20,121 bases of DNA from JAEHDI01 sp035455185 (GCA_035455185.1 DATIFQ010000050.1:1-20121), one strand, 5' to 3'; shown: positions 7,148-17,343, counted from the stretch's first letter. The notes: generated by a model not told the origin, from the letters alone. A program made the numbers and translations.

Positions 7148-8173
7148 ATGGACTCTAGAATGAGGGAGTTTCCGCCCAAACTAAGCATCGGCAAGGTGGA
7201 GATCGCGCCAGCAACCGTCCTGGCCCCGATGGCGGGCGTCACGGATACGGTGTTCCGTCGTTTCATCCGCGGTCTGGGCGGCTGCGGTCTCATCATGACG
7301 GAATTTACCAGCTCCCATGGCGTGGTTGCCTCTTCCGTCCGGCGTAAGCCGACGAGAACGTTCCACTACCTCGTCTTCGAGCCGGACGAACACCCGATCT
7401 CGGCCCAGCTTTTCGGCGCCGATCCCGACGTTATGGCAAACGCCGCTCGTGTGTGCCAGGACCTCGGGTTTGACATCGTGGACATCAACCTCGGTTGCCC
7501 GGTGAAAAAAGTGGTGCGCTGCAACGGGGGCTCCGGTTTGCTGCGAGACTTGCCCCTGGTGGAGCGCATCCTGCGGGCCGTGCGCGCCGCAATCACCACC
7601 CCGCTCACGGTGAAATTTCGAGCCGGTTGGAACGATCGGGAACTGGTGTCCGTTCCGCTTGCGCGGATCGCCGAGGACTGCGGGCTGGACGCGATTGCCC
7701 TTCATCCTCGTACGCGTGAACAAGGATACAGCGGAAAGGCGGACTGGGATCGTATCGCCGAAGTAAAGGCGGCTGTTCGCATTCCAGTTATCGGCAACGG
7801 GGACGTGATCAGTCCCGAGGACGCCTTCCGCATGGTCCACGAAACAGGTTGCGACGCCGTGATGATCGGCCGTGCTGCATCCTACAACCCGTGGATCTTC
7901 CGGCAGATTGACCAGTACCGCGAGAAAGGACGCTACGATTGCCCGACCGAGCGCGACCGCTACGACATGATGCGCACTTACTACGCGCGGTTGATCGATC
8001 GCGGAGAGGACGACACTGTCGGCAAGATGAAGCAGTTCGCCACCTATTTCACCCATGGGGTCCGCAACGGTTCTCGTCTTCGTCAGGAGGTTCACCTCGC
8101 CCACGCCGCCACCGAGATCGTGGAACGAGTGGACCGCTTCTTCGTCCACGAACTGGAAGCGTGCCCGGCCTGA
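7148..8173 (+). CDS. dusB: tRNA-dihydrouridine synthase (DusB-like)
   Basis: This 341-residue FMN enzyme reduces specific uridines in tRNA to dihydrouridine using NADPH. Family landmarks in order are the FMN-site APMAGVTD (26-33), SAQLFG (85-90), VDINLGCPVKKV with catalytic Cys C117, CNGGSGLL (125-132), K156 in TVKFRAGW, HPRTREQGYSG (186-196), GNGDV (216-220) and MIGRA (239-243). Length suits the family. Two ATGs compete, 7148 and 7160, neither with a clear ribosome-binding site; 7148 is given. It is the first gene of a plus-strand run with rnhA, a barrel gene and nadD. The DusB subgroup (rather than another Dus paralogue) rests on overall likeness and on DusB being the common bacterial form. 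Confidence 0.93.
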   Translation: MDSRMREFPPKLSIGKVEIAPATVLAPMAGVTDTVFRRFIRGLGGCGLIMTEFTSSHGVVASSVRRKPTRTFHYLVFEPDEHPISAQLFGADPDVMANAARVCQDLGFDIVDINLGCPVKKVVRCNGGSGLLRDLPLVERILRAVRAAITTPLTVKFRAGWNDRELVSVPLARIAEDCGLDAIALHPRTREQGYSGKADWDRIAEVKAAVRIPVIGNGDVISPEDAFRMVHETGCDAVMIGRAASYNPWIFRQIDQYREKGRYDCPTERDRYDMMRTYYARLIDRGEDDTVGKMKQFATYFTHGVRNGSRLRQEVHLAHAATEIVERVDRFFVHELEACPA

Positions 8174-8177
8174 CGCG

Positions 8178-8615
8178 ATGAAGAAAGTCCAGATCATCAC
8201 GGATGGAGCCTGCCTTGGCAACCCGGGACCCGGCGGCTGGGCAGCGATTCTCCGCCATGCCCGCCACAAACGCGAGCTCAGCGGCTCGGAGCCGCACACC
8301 ACCAACAACCGCATGGAACTGACCGCCGCCGTTCGGGGACTGGCGGCATTGAAGGAATCCTGTGAGGTTGAAGTGATTACCGATTCCGAGTACCTGAAAA
8401 ACGGCATCACCGAATGGCTCCCGCGCTGGAAACGCAACGGTTGGAAGACAGCATCCAAGGACCCCGTGAAAAACCAGGATCTTTGGGAGCAACTCGACGC
8501 GCTGACAGAACGTCACAAGACAAGATGGGTGTGGACCAAAGGACACGCGAACCACGAAGACAACAACCGGGCGGACGAACTGGCGTCCGCGGCGGCACGG
8601 GGGGTGTCACGATGA
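8178..8615 (+). CDS. rnhA: Ribonuclease HI
   Basis: This 145-residue enzyme cleaves the RNA strand of RNA-DNA hybrids (primer removal, R-loops). All catalytic residues are in place: D9 in IITDGACLGNPGPGG, E47 in TNNRMELTA, D69 in VITDSEYL, H123 in TKGHANHEDNN and D133 in NRADELA. Each sits one position before its E. coli counterpart (D10, E48, D70, H124, D134). The basic-protrusion region (WLPRWKRNGWKTASKDPVKN) is also kept. The ATG at 8178 lies 4 bases after the dusB stop and has no strong ribosome-binding site, so it is probably read by coupling. The stop overlaps the next start (ATGA). Confidence 0.96.
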   Translation: MKKVQIITDGACLGNPGPGGWAAILRHARHKRELSGSEPHTTNNRMELTAAVRGLAALKESCEVEVITDSEYLKNGITEWLPRWKRNGWKTASKDPVKNQDLWEQLDALTERHKTRWVWTKGHANHEDNNRADELASAAARGVSR

Positions 8616-9247
8616 GGACCTTGCTTCTCTTTGTCCTGGCGGCCGGCGGCGCTCTCGCCCAACCGCTGTCCCTCGGCGTGAAGGCCGGCGTGCCGTTGAA
8701 CAATGCCTTCAAGATCGCGGACGCCTCGACGTATCTTTCCGACCGGCAGCCTTACGTGATCGGACCAATGGCGGAGCTGCATCTACCGTTCCGGCTCTCA
8801 GTGGAGTTCGATGCGTTGTACCGCCGCGTGAAGTACAGTTCCGAAGGCGTATCGGGGTCCGAACCCTCCGTCCCGCTCGGCACCTCGATGACGACCAAAG
8901 GCCGCTCCTTTGAATTCCCTCTGCTGCTGAAGTACCACGTTGCGGAGGGCATCGTGCGGCCGTACCTCGGCGCCGGACTGGTTTGGCGAAGTATCGGAGG
9001 GCTGAAACAGACGTTCCTGCCGGCCGGTGGAACAGGCCTCACAGAGACGGACGAGCCGGCCGAATTGCGCGACAGTTCGGGCGGCGGCGTTGTCTTCAGT
9101 GGCGGCCTCGAACTCCGGGTCCCGTTCCTTCGCGTTTCACCTGAGCTAAGATACACCCGATGGGGTACGACGAGCTTCCGGACCGCTGTGGGCGACTTCC
9201 GCTCCCAGGTGAACCAGGCAGAATTCTTGATCGGCATCACCTTCTAA
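8612..9247 (+). CDS. Small outer-membrane beta-barrel protein
   Basis: The 211-residue product begins with a clear signal peptide (MRTLLLFVLAAGGALA, cleavage before QPLSLG). The mature part reads as antiparallel amphipathic strands (FEFPLLLKYHV, RPYLGAGLVWRSI, VVFSGGLELRVPF, VSPELRYTRWG) and ends LIGITF, with the terminal Phe expected of BAM substrates. It resembles the OmpA/OmpW-size 'outer membrane beta-barrel' families, probably 8 strands; the ligand is unknown. The ATG at 8612 overlaps the rnhA stop by 4 bases. A longer in-frame start at 8414 lies entirely within rnhA and would bury the signal peptide, so I rejected it. Confidence 0.78.
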   Translation: MRTLLLFVLAAGGALAQPLSLGVKAGVPLNNAFKIADASTYLSDRQPYVIGPMAELHLPFRLSVEFDALYRRVKYSSEGVSGSEPSVPLGTSMTTKGRSFEFPLLLKYHVAEGIVRPYLGAGLVWRSIGGLKQTFLPAGGTGLTETDEPAELRDSSGGGVVFSGGLELRVPFLRVSPELRYTRWGTTSFRTAVGDFRSQVNQAEFLIGITF

Positions 9248-9278
9248 AGCTGCGCGGTGCCGCGCGTGCGAGACGATC

Positions 9279-9935
9279 ATGATCTGGAGAATGAAGCGCA
9301 AGCGTCGGGCCATGGAAGAGGACATCACTATCCGGTCGCGGGTAGCGATCTTCGGCGGCACGTTCGACCCGATTCACAGCGCACACCTCATCGTGGCAAG
9401 AGAGGCCCTGGAACTGTACGGGTTGTCACAAGTGCTTTTCGTTGTTGCGGGCAACCCTCCCCACAAGCCGCAGACCACGTCTGCCCCGTACAAGCACCGG
9501 ATGCGGATGGTGGAACTGGCGTGTGAGGCGACCTCGGAATTTGTGCCATCCCGCCTCGAGGAGACTGAGGAGGTCAGTTACTCGATTACCACGATCGAGA
9601 AGGTCAAGAACCTCCAGGGTCCGGAGGGCAAACTGTACTTCCTCATCGGGGCCGATGCCTTCGCGGAGATCCGCACCTGGTATCGCTGGGGGGACGTGAT
9701 CCGCGGCGTCGAGTTCATCGTAGTCACTCGTCCGGGGCATCAGTATAAGGTGCCGCCCGGTGCACTGGTCCAGCGGCTTGAAACGCTGGCGCTTCCCGTC
9801 TCCTCGTCGGAGATCCGTGCGAGACTCGCCGCCGGAGACGACCCGCCCGAGGTACCCCGGCCCGTGCTCGCCTACATACGGGAACACGGCCTTTATGGAT
9901 ATCCCAGGCCCGGCCGGGTATCCGCCGGCCTGTGA
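9279..9935 (+). CDS. nadD: Nicotinate-nucleotide adenylyltransferase
   Basis: This enzyme joins nicotinate mononucleotide and ATP to form deamido-NAD in NAD synthesis. The 218-residue sequence has GGTFDPIHSAHL (26-37) with both ATP-site His residues, PPHKP for the nicotinate-nucleotide side, the LYFLIGADAFAEIRTWYRW segment, and the C-terminal SSSEIRARL plus VLAYIREHGLYG typical of NadD. The second His is preceded by Ala rather than the more usual Gly. In-frame ATGs at 9279, 9291 and 9312 are all possible; none has a good ribosome-binding site, and the first ~20 residues are basic and probably poorly conserved. It lies 31 bases after the barrel gene, probably in the same transcript. Confidence 0.93.
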   Translation: MIWRMKRKRRAMEEDITIRSRVAIFGGTFDPIHSAHLIVAREALELYGLSQVLFVVAGNPPHKPQTTSAPYKHRMRMVELACEATSEFVPSRLEETEEVSYSITTIEKVKNLQGPEGKLYFLIGADAFAEIRTWYRWGDVIRGVEFIVVTRPGHQYKVPPGALVQRLETLALPVSSSEIRARLAAGDDPPEVPRPVLAYIREHGLYGYPRPGRVSAGL

Positions 9936-9971
9936 GGGGATTGACGCTCCAAGCAGAGCCGCAACTGAAAG

Positions 9972-9986
9972 GAGCGGTGAGCGCTC
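9972..9986. terminator. Weak hairpin between convergent genes
   Basis: GAGCG (9972-9976) and CGCTC (9982-9986) form a short stem in the 53-base gap between the nadD stop and the MutS-like stop, which converge here. Position favours a bidirectional terminator, but the stem is only 5 bp and no T-run follows. Confidence 0.2.
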
Positions 9987-9988
9987 TC

Positions 9989-11794
<1,806 letters not shown>

Positions 11795-11816
11795 GTGCGA
11801 AACCTTGAACAAGTCC

Positions 11817-13121
11817 CTAGGGTTCTTCCGCCACTTTCCGCAGGACTTTCAGACACTCGATTAATGCTCGTCCGTTGTGGTAGCCGGCCTTCCATAGATG
11901 ACCTTTGTCGGCGTCCGCCGGTCCATCCGGCGTGACAATGGCGTGCCATTCGCCACTCTTCCAGTCGATCTGGTGCTGATCCACGAACTCCCACGTTTTC
12001 TCGAATACCTCGAAGTACTTGGGGTCTCCGGTGAAGTCGAACATCCGCAGTGCCGCGACAAGGGCCTCGGCCTGCACCCACCAGATCTTGTCGCGCCGGT
12101 CGGCGAGTAGTCCCGGGAGGCCGCTCTCGTAAAACCCTCCGCGATACTCGTCGTTGCCGAACTTCAGAGCATGGGCGAACAGAGTCCGATAGAGGTCGTG
12201 GAGGGGATGGTCCGGAATCCCCGCCGCCCGGTTGGCTTCCATGAGCAGCCAGATGTTCTCGACGTCGTGGCCCGGCGACACCCGCGCGTTGTCGCCGTCC
12301 ATCAATGGCTCCCATTGCCGGGTGTACTTGTCCGTGCATGCACCGGCGTCCTTCCGCACCACGGTATTGCTTTCGATTGTGATCAGCTCGAGCAGCCGCT
12401 CACGCGCCTTTTCAAGTTCGGACGCCTCCGCGAAGACCGTCATCGCCTCCATGAGGTGCAGATGCGAGTTCATCGTCTTGAGACCCGCCGGCCGCATATA
12501 AGTGGTCTCCCCGTCCGGGAGGGGTGTCCAGTCTTCCTCGAACGCCTCGATGTAACCTCCGTATGTTCTGTCGTGCGCCTTAGCGTCCAGCAGACGGAAG
12601 AACTGTTCCGCGAAATCGAGTACTTCTTTTCGCCGGCACGCAAGGTAGTACTCCGAGAGAGCGTAAAGCGCAAACGCCTGGCCGTAAATCATCTTGCGCG
12701 GGCGGAGCTGACGGTCTCCGGTCGCATCCACCTCCCAGTAAAAGCCCCCGTGCTCGTGGTCCCACATCTTTTCACGGAGAAAGCGATAACCCCAATCTGC
12801 CGCTTCCAGCATCTCGCGGTTGCCCCAGCCCGGTCCTTTGAATCCACCCCGAGCCAGCCGCGCGAACAGCCACAGTGTCCTTGCTTGCGTGACCAGACCC
12901 TTCGTATATTCCCGCTTCGGCTCGCCCTTCGGGTCGAACGCGATGATGTACCCACCGTGCTTGCGGTCCAGCGAGCGTGGATACCAAAATACGGCGATGT
13001 TCTCTGTGAGGGCGCGTTCCAGGCGCGGAATCAGGGCCCGGGCCCGCTTTGGAATTGACGGAGCAGGTCCGGACGCCTGTGCAGCGAACAGCAGCAGGAG
13101 CGCAACCGCGGGCGCGGTCAT
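11817..13121 (-). CDS. Exported AGE-family epimerase (cellobiose 2-epimerase-like)
   Basis: This 434-residue protein belongs to the N-acylglucosamine/cellobiose 2-epimerase superfamily, (alpha/alpha)6 barrels that epimerise C2 of glucose-type units. The three His motifs of cellobiose 2-epimerases are recognisable: NSHLHLMEA (218-226), SPGHDVENIWLL (282-293, H285) and WKAGYHNGRAL (410-420, H415). YGGYIEAF (187-194) also fits. Unlike most family members, it starts with a hydrophobic signal (MTAPAVALLLLFAAQASGPAPS), predicting export. The ATG at 13121 overlaps the stop of the small membrane-protein gene (ATGA). A longer frame to 13577 reads low-complexity, Arg-rich sequence opposite real genes and is rejected. 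The substrate (cellobiose, mannobiose, or a monosaccharide) is not determined by sequence. Confidence 0.86.
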   Translation of the reverse strand: MTAPAVALLLLFAAQASGPAPSIPKRARALIPRLERALTENIAVFWYPRSLDRKHGGYIIAFDPKGEPKREYTKGLVTQARTLWLFARLARGGFKGPGWGNREMLEAADWGYRFLREKMWDHEHGGFYWEVDATGDRQLRPRKMIYGQAFALYALSEYYLACRRKEVLDFAEQFFRLLDAKAHDRTYGGYIEAFEEDWTPLPDGETTYMRPAGLKTMNSHLHLMEAMTVFAEASELEKARERLLELITIESNTVVRKDAGACTDKYTRQWEPLMDGDNARVSPGHDVENIWLLMEANRAAGIPDHPLHDLYRTLFAHALKFGNDEYRGGFYESGLPGLLADRRDKIWWVQAEALVAALRMFDFTGDPKYFEVFEKTWEFVDQHQIDWKSGEWHAIVTPDGPADADKGHLWKAGYHNGRALIECLKVLRKVAEEP

Positions 13122-13486
13122 GGCCTTGAGCGTCGTGCGTCGATGAACGACTTCACGCACAGACCGACGAAGAAAGCGGTGAAGAGCGCCATAATCGACT
13201 GCGCGAGCACCGCCGCCGGCCGTTCGAGCGGCTCGCCCTGCAACAGCGCCGGCAGTTTCATCAGCCCGCGTACCGAACCGAGAAAGCCGAGCAGCCCGAC
13301 CGCGGCCGCGATATGCATCGCCATCTTGCGCTTCTTGTCGTCGCGGGCGAGAATCCCCAGCGCCAGCAGAACGATGCCGAAGAACGCCGGAATCAGCGCG
13401 GTCACGCTCACAAAGCCCGAGAATACGTAGCCCGCCACTCCCAGCAGGATCAGTGCCACCGCGATGCCAATCGTTTTTGTCGCCAT
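13118..13486 (-). CDS. Small four-helix inner-membrane protein
   Basis: The 122-residue protein is mostly hydrophobic, with likely membrane helices at about 6-24, 29-47, 56-74 and 90-112. A basic loop, RDDKKRK (48-54), should lie in the cytoplasm. I do not recognise the family. AGGAG lies just upstream of the ATG at 13486 (GAAAGGAGAAAC), the best ribosome-binding site in this cluster. It sits 21 bases after the GH42-like gene and overlaps the epimerase start by 4 bases, so all three are probably one transcript. Its role in the cluster is unknown. Confidence 0.75.
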   Translation of the reverse strand: MATKTIGIAVALILLGVAGYVFSGFVSVTALIPAFFGIVLLALGILARDDKKRKMAMHIAAAVGLLGFLGSVRGLMKLPALLQGEPLERPAAVLAQSIMALFTAFFVGLCVKSFIDARRSRP

Positions 13487-13507
13487 GTTTCTCCTTTCGA
13501 CGAACCG

Positions 13508-16500
13508 TCAGGCCTTGGGTGTGAGCGTTCGCTCGGCGCCAAGGCCGCTGATCGCGTCGCGGACTCGAATCCGCCACGCACCCCGAGCGTCGCTCATCGC
13601 GAACGGGATCTCGATGCGCCCGGCGCCATTCACGATATCCACATTCATGCAGTATTCGCGGACCAGGCGATCTTCCGGATTGAAGACCTCGACATGCACC
13701 ACCGAGCGGTCTACCGGAGCGCCTGCGGCGTCGAGCAGCCTCAAGTTCAAATTCGCGTCCATATCGAGACGCGTGATGGCTGACTGCCGCGCAAGAAGCA
13801 AAACCGGTGTACCGGGCGTGGCTTCCAACGTGCCGCGCGCCGTCTCACCCCGGATGAGGTCGTAAATGACGCCCTCCATTGGCGGTAGTTTGTAGATTGC
13901 CTTCTCCTTCGGCAGAAGTCCGATCAGCCGGGAACCGCCGAAGTCGCGAACGGTGACAAGGAACTTTCCATCCGTCGGTACAGCCGACTCCAACTCGATG
14001 TCGCCCGGCCCCCTTCGTATGAGACCCTTCCGGCCGTGTTGCCAGAGCACTGCTTTGCGCCACCGGCAGCGCTCGTCCATCTTGCCTGTCTGCTCGTCGG
14101 CGTAGACCACGCCGCCGCGGTCCATGAAGCGTTCGATCTCTTGGATCTCACGATCGGAGAGAGCGATCGAGTACGGCAGGATCAACACCCGATAGTTCTT
14201 CAGATCACCAGCCTCGATCTGCGGCGTCGCCAGGAAGCGGAGTTGGAGTCCCTGGCGCTCCAGATCCTCCACCCACGCGTTGCGCAGTTTGTTGAGCTCA
14301 GCGAAGTTCTTTGAACTCCTCATAACGTTGCCCATGTCGGCGCTGAGTTTTCCGTCGGTGATCCAGGCGCCCCGGATGCTTGCCATCGAGAAGTGAACCG
14401 CCACGCCGTCCTCGCGGACCTTCGAATTCATGAAGATCCGGCCGATGCCGGACTGAAGGCGCCCAAACGCATCCGCCAACGCGGCTCCCTGCTCGCTCAG
14501 CGTCAGGTCGGGATTCATCAGTGTGTAGTACCAGAAGATCGAGGCACCGGTGTGGCCGTAAAACAGCCGCTGCCACTGCTGGTGCTTGGCCTCGTCGCCG
14601 ACGAGCCCGTAGCCCGTGAAGCCGGTGATCTGAAGCTTCGGATTGAACAGGTAATGCATCGCATCCTGGCTTCCCCCCGAATAAGGCTGGATGTATTCAA
14701 GCTGCTGGTCGATCTCGTACCAGTTACACCCGTTGTGGGCCGTCGGAATCTGCGTACCCGAAATGGACGGCCGGCCCTCCGGGTCGATCTCACGCAACCA
14801 CTCGCGTGCTTTGGCGAAGGCTTGGACGAATTCCTGCTCCATGTAGACACGGTGGTCCGACCACGGTGCGAAGTTGCCGTGTTTCTGCGCCTCCTCGGTC
14901 GTCATCGGCACCACGGAATCCCATTCCTGAAACGACGTCCCCCAGGCGCTGTTCAATTTCTCCAGGCTGCCGTACTCTTTTCGAAGCCACTGGCGCAAGC
15001 CGGCGATCGCCTCGGGCGCCCAATCCACGTCGAACGGGTCGGTGTAACAGGTCAGCGACGACTCGTCGGCGAGGTAGTAGGCCCACGGCTTCAGCGCGGC
15101 GACCGGGCGGACGTTCTTTTCGAGGGATGCCTTCACGCTCTTCTCGAATTCGGGCGATTGAAGCACGACCTCACGGGTCAGATACTTCTTATCCCCGGTC
15201 TCGGCGAACGCCTTCTTCCGCTTGAGGTATCCGTCCCGGCGGTACCAGTAAATGCCGAACGCGAGTGGGTGAACACTCGCCATGATCTTGAAATTGCGCT
15301 CCGGTCTGGCTAGTGTCGTGATACCGATGCTCCGGAGTTGCTCGTCTACAGTCGGGATCCACGGCTGGTAGCTGCGCGGACCGAACCACGGCAAGAGGAT
15401 TTCGTAGTCCTTCCACTCCCGAGAAGACGCGGCGAAGCGCACCGGAATCTGAGCGACGGCACTCCCGGCCGTGGCCCGCACCCAGCCCGAGTGGACCAAC
15501 GGCTTACCCGCCTTGAGTCGCGCTTTGTCCTCTCCGGAAGAACGCGCAATCACACGGCCGAGGCCATCGATCAGTTCAATCCTCGCACGACGCGTAGACT
15601 TCCAGGTGACATCGACGGCATCGCCTTCCGAAATGATCTCCTTCGATGCTTTCAGCTCTTCAACCCGGTCGGACTGCTGTACGTCGAGAACGGTGATCCG
15701 CCACTCCGCGCCATTTTGCTGTTCGAGGAAATAACGGCCGCCTTCGAGCGTCTGAGATTGCTTGGTGGGACCTTGTCCGGAATCGCGGATTCTCGAACGG
15801 AGATCTCTCACGCGCCACTCTGTCGAAGGGACCTCCCAGTCCGGTATGGCGGCGGGTTCGCGCTTCGCTACGTAGATCAGCGCACGGCACAACAGCGAAT
15901 AGAAATATTCCCAATACGTATCGACGAAATCATTGCGCGCGGTTTGAGGCATGTACCAGCTCACGCCGGCATTCCGATACCCGAAGGCGGCCACTCTTCC
16001 GCTTCCGTACGTGTGGGCAGCCAGTATGGCATGGCCCGTTTCGGACTCGATCAGGACCTCCGCTCCCGCGGCGGCGCGGCAGATGTACTGGTCGAGATGC
16101 TGGAACGGAAAGCTCTCCACCGGAACTGCCCTGGTGATGTAGTGTTCACCCTTCCGGTGCCACGGCGAGCTCTCCGTCTTGCCCGGTTCGCGGGGCACCT
16201 CCAGTTCGTCTTCGGACTCCGGCGGCGCTGTAGTGGGCTCCAACGGGCAGATTTCGCTGGAAAACGGACGGATGAGCACGAGACCGGACCCTTCCTTTAC
16301 CCTTCGGGCCAGCGCCTCGCGCGACGCGGAAGTCAGCGCCTTCCAACCGTGACTCAGCGGAAGCAGGATCGCATCGAATTGCTTCGTTGAGGTCAGTTCC
16401 TGTTCCAGGTACGAGTAGACGAGATTCAGGTCTCCCCGCTCCGCGCGGGCGCCGTAGTCACGGCCGAAGCACATCGTCCACTTGTTGACGTCCCAGGCAG

Positions 16501-16804
16501 GGTCGATGCTCACGGTGGTGAGATCGAGGGACAGGCGCTGCGCCAGTTCGACGACAGTTCGGCCCTCATCAACCGAGGACACCGCGAGCAGGCGGATCGG
16601 GCCGCCGAGCAGTGGCTTTGCCCACTTGACGTGCGGCGTCTCGATCTCGAGCGTGTAAGGGGTCTCCAGACGTTTGGAGCTCCCCTTGCGCGCGCCCATG
16701 CCGACGTCCTGCGCGTGCGCCGGTGTGCGCGCCGCTGTGGCGGCTGTAGCCGCCGCGACGCTCGTCCCGAGGAATTGTCTTCGGTTCCAGTCTTGCTTCC
16801 TCAT
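13508..16804 (-). CDS. Tat-exported multidomain GH42-like glycoside hydrolase
   Basis: This 1098-residue protein starts with a Tat signal (NRRQFLGTS at 7-15, then an Ala-rich stretch ending AHA). Residues about 65-315 resemble a glutamine-amidotransferase/beta-galactosidase-trimerisation fold (AHTYGSGRVAAFGYRNAG at 263-280). Residues about 360-460 look like a beta-sandwich. Residues about 465-780 are a TIM barrel of GH42 type, with the diagnostic WLRKEYGSLEKLNSAWGTSF (606-625) and a probable acid/base Glu at E581 in YYLADESS. A second trimerisation-like domain covers about 800-960 (YRVLILPYSIALSDREIQEI, GGVVYADEQTG), followed by a beta-rich C-terminus. The nucleophile cannot be placed with confidence; E738 is one candidate. 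A GGAG lies 8 bases before the ATG. Beta-galactosidase specificity is not shown. Confidence 0.84.
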   Translation of the reverse strand: MRKQDWNRRQFLGTSVAAATAATAARTPAHAQDVGMGARKGSSKRLETPYTLEIETPHVKWAKPLLGGPIRLLAVSSVDEGRTVVELAQRLSLDLTTVSIDPAWDVNKWTMCFGRDYGARAERGDLNLVYSYLEQELTSTKQFDAILLPLSHGWKALTSASREALARRVKEGSGLVLIRPFSSEICPLEPTTAPPESEDELEVPREPGKTESSPWHRKGEHYITRAVPVESFPFQHLDQYICRAAAGAEVLIESETGHAILAAHTYGSGRVAAFGYRNAGVSWYMPQTARNDFVDTYWEYFYSLLCRALIYVAKREPAAIPDWEVPSTEWRVRDLRSRIRDSGQGPTKQSQTLEGGRYFLEQQNGAEWRITVLDVQQSDRVEELKASKEIISEGDAVDVTWKSTRRARIELIDGLGRVIARSSGEDKARLKAGKPLVHSGWVRATAGSAVAQIPVRFAASSREWKDYEILLPWFGPRSYQPWIPTVDEQLRSIGITTLARPERNFKIMASVHPLAFGIYWYRRDGYLKRKKAFAETGDKKYLTREVVLQSPEFEKSVKASLEKNVRPVAALKPWAYYLADESSLTCYTDPFDVDWAPEAIAGLRQWLRKEYGSLEKLNSAWGTSFQEWDSVVPMTTEEAQKHGNFAPWSDHRVYMEQEFVQAFAKAREWLREIDPEGRPSISGTQIPTAHNGCNWYEIDQQLEYIQPYSGGSQDAMHYLFNPKLQITGFTGYGLVGDEAKHQQWQRLFYGHTGASIFWYYTLMNPDLTLSEQGAALADAFGRLQSGIGRIFMNSKVREDGVAVHFSMASIRGAWITDGKLSADMGNVMRSSKNFAELNKLRNAWVEDLERQGLQLRFLATPQIEAGDLKNYRVLILPYSIALSDREIQEIERFMDRGGVVYADEQTGKMDERCRWRKAVLWQHGRKGLIRRGPGDIELESAVPTDGKFLVTVRDFGGSRLIGLLPKEKAIYKLPPMEGVIYDLIRGETARGTLEATPGTPVLLLARQSAITRLDMDANLNLRLLDAAGAPVDRSVVHVEVFNPEDRLVREYCMNVDIVNGAGRIEIPFAMSDARGAWRIRVRDAISGLGAERTLTPKA

Positions 16805-16855
16805 TACTTCATCTCCAGGTTCAATTCGCTCCAGTAGACAGTCGACGGCCTGCGC

Positions 16856-16878
16856 GGGGCGGAGCGATGCGCCGCCCC
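16856..16878. repeat. GC-rich hairpin between the RidA-like and GH42-like genes
   Basis: GGGGCGG (16856-16862) and CCGCCCC (16872-16878) pair perfectly over 7 bp with a 9-base loop. It begins 21 bases after the RidA-like stop on the minus strand, in a 95-base gap. It could be an attenuator, a processing site or a terminator; no U-run follows. Confidence 0.35.
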
Positions 16879-16899
16879 CGGCACATTCGGAAGAAAGTC

Positions 16900-17343
16900 T
16901 CAGATGTACGCGATGACGTCAATCTCCACCAGCGAGTCTCCGGGGATCCCGCCGGCTGCTGCAATCGTCGTGCGCACTGGTGGTTCACTGCCAAAACGGC
17001 CGAGGAAGGCCTCGTTCATCGCCTTGTAATCCTTCAAATCGTTCAGGTACACGTTGCACTTCAGGACTTTATCCATCGACGAGCCGGCGTTCTCCAACTC
17101 CTTCTGGACCTCGTCCAGCACGTGTTTTGTGTGCGCTGTGATGTCCCCTTGGAAGTGTGCGCCCTTCCCGGCGATGAACAGCAGATTTCCGTAGGACACG
17201 GCTCCGGAGAACAGCGGAGTCTTCTTCGGTTTCTCTCCGCGATAGTGAACCTTCTTAACGGGTCCACCTGCGGCCTTGGCCGCACCCGCGGCGGCTGCGA
17301 CGCCGGCGGCCACTTTTAGCAAGCTTCTGCGATTCTGTTTCAT
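16900..17343 (-). CDS. Tat-exported RidA/YjgF-like protein
   Basis: The 147-residue product has a twin-arginine signal (NRRSLLKVAAG at 4-14 and an Ala-rich core to about 26) followed by a complete RidA-type domain. LLFIAGKGAHFQGDI (54-68), VLKCNVYLNDL (93-103), the conserved Arg R124 in PPVRTTIAA and Glu E140 in LVEIDVIA are in the expected order. RidA proteins hydrolyse reactive enamines/imines made by PLP enzymes and normally act in the cytoplasm. R124, the residue that binds the substrate carboxylate in RidA, is kept, but activity is unproven. GGAGG lies 5 bases before the ATG at 17343; an upstream start at 17364 lacks such a site. It diverges from the DUF362 gene across only 40 bases. Confidence 0.86.
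   Translation of the reverse strand: MKQNRRSLLKVAAGVAAAAGAAKAAGGPVKKVHYRGEKPKKTPLFSGAVSYGNLLFIAGKGAHFQGDITAHTKHVLDEVQKELENAGSSMDKVLKCNVYLNDLKDYKAMNEAFLGRFGSEPPVRTTIAAAGGIPGDSLVEIDVIAYI

Noticed and set aside
7144..7149. TACAAT as a -10 box for dusB
   Set aside because: It overlaps the ATG at 7148 and has no -35 partner. It would only work with the ATG at 7160 on an almost leaderless transcript.
7181..8458. Long minus-strand open frame (425 codons) opposite dusB and rnhA
   Set aside because: It is a shadow of two genes with complete catalytic motifs on the plus strand. Its translation shows no domain and has no ribosome-binding site.
12171..13058. Plus-strand open frame of 295 codons opposite the epimerase gene
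   Set aside because: The minus-strand product has the conserved His motifs of the epimerase family; the plus-strand reading has none.
13122..13577. N-terminal extension of the epimerase frame
   Set aside because: It reads Arg/Gly-rich sequence across the small membrane-protein gene and into the GH42-like gene on the same strand; the signal peptide starts at 13121.
14393..15313. Plus-strand open frame of 306 codons opposite the GH42-like gene
   Set aside because: Same reason: antisense shadow in high-GC sequence.
15338..16390. Plus-strand open frame of 350 codons opposite the GH42-like gene
   Set aside because: Antisense to a gene with recognisable domains over its full length; no motif or signal in the product.
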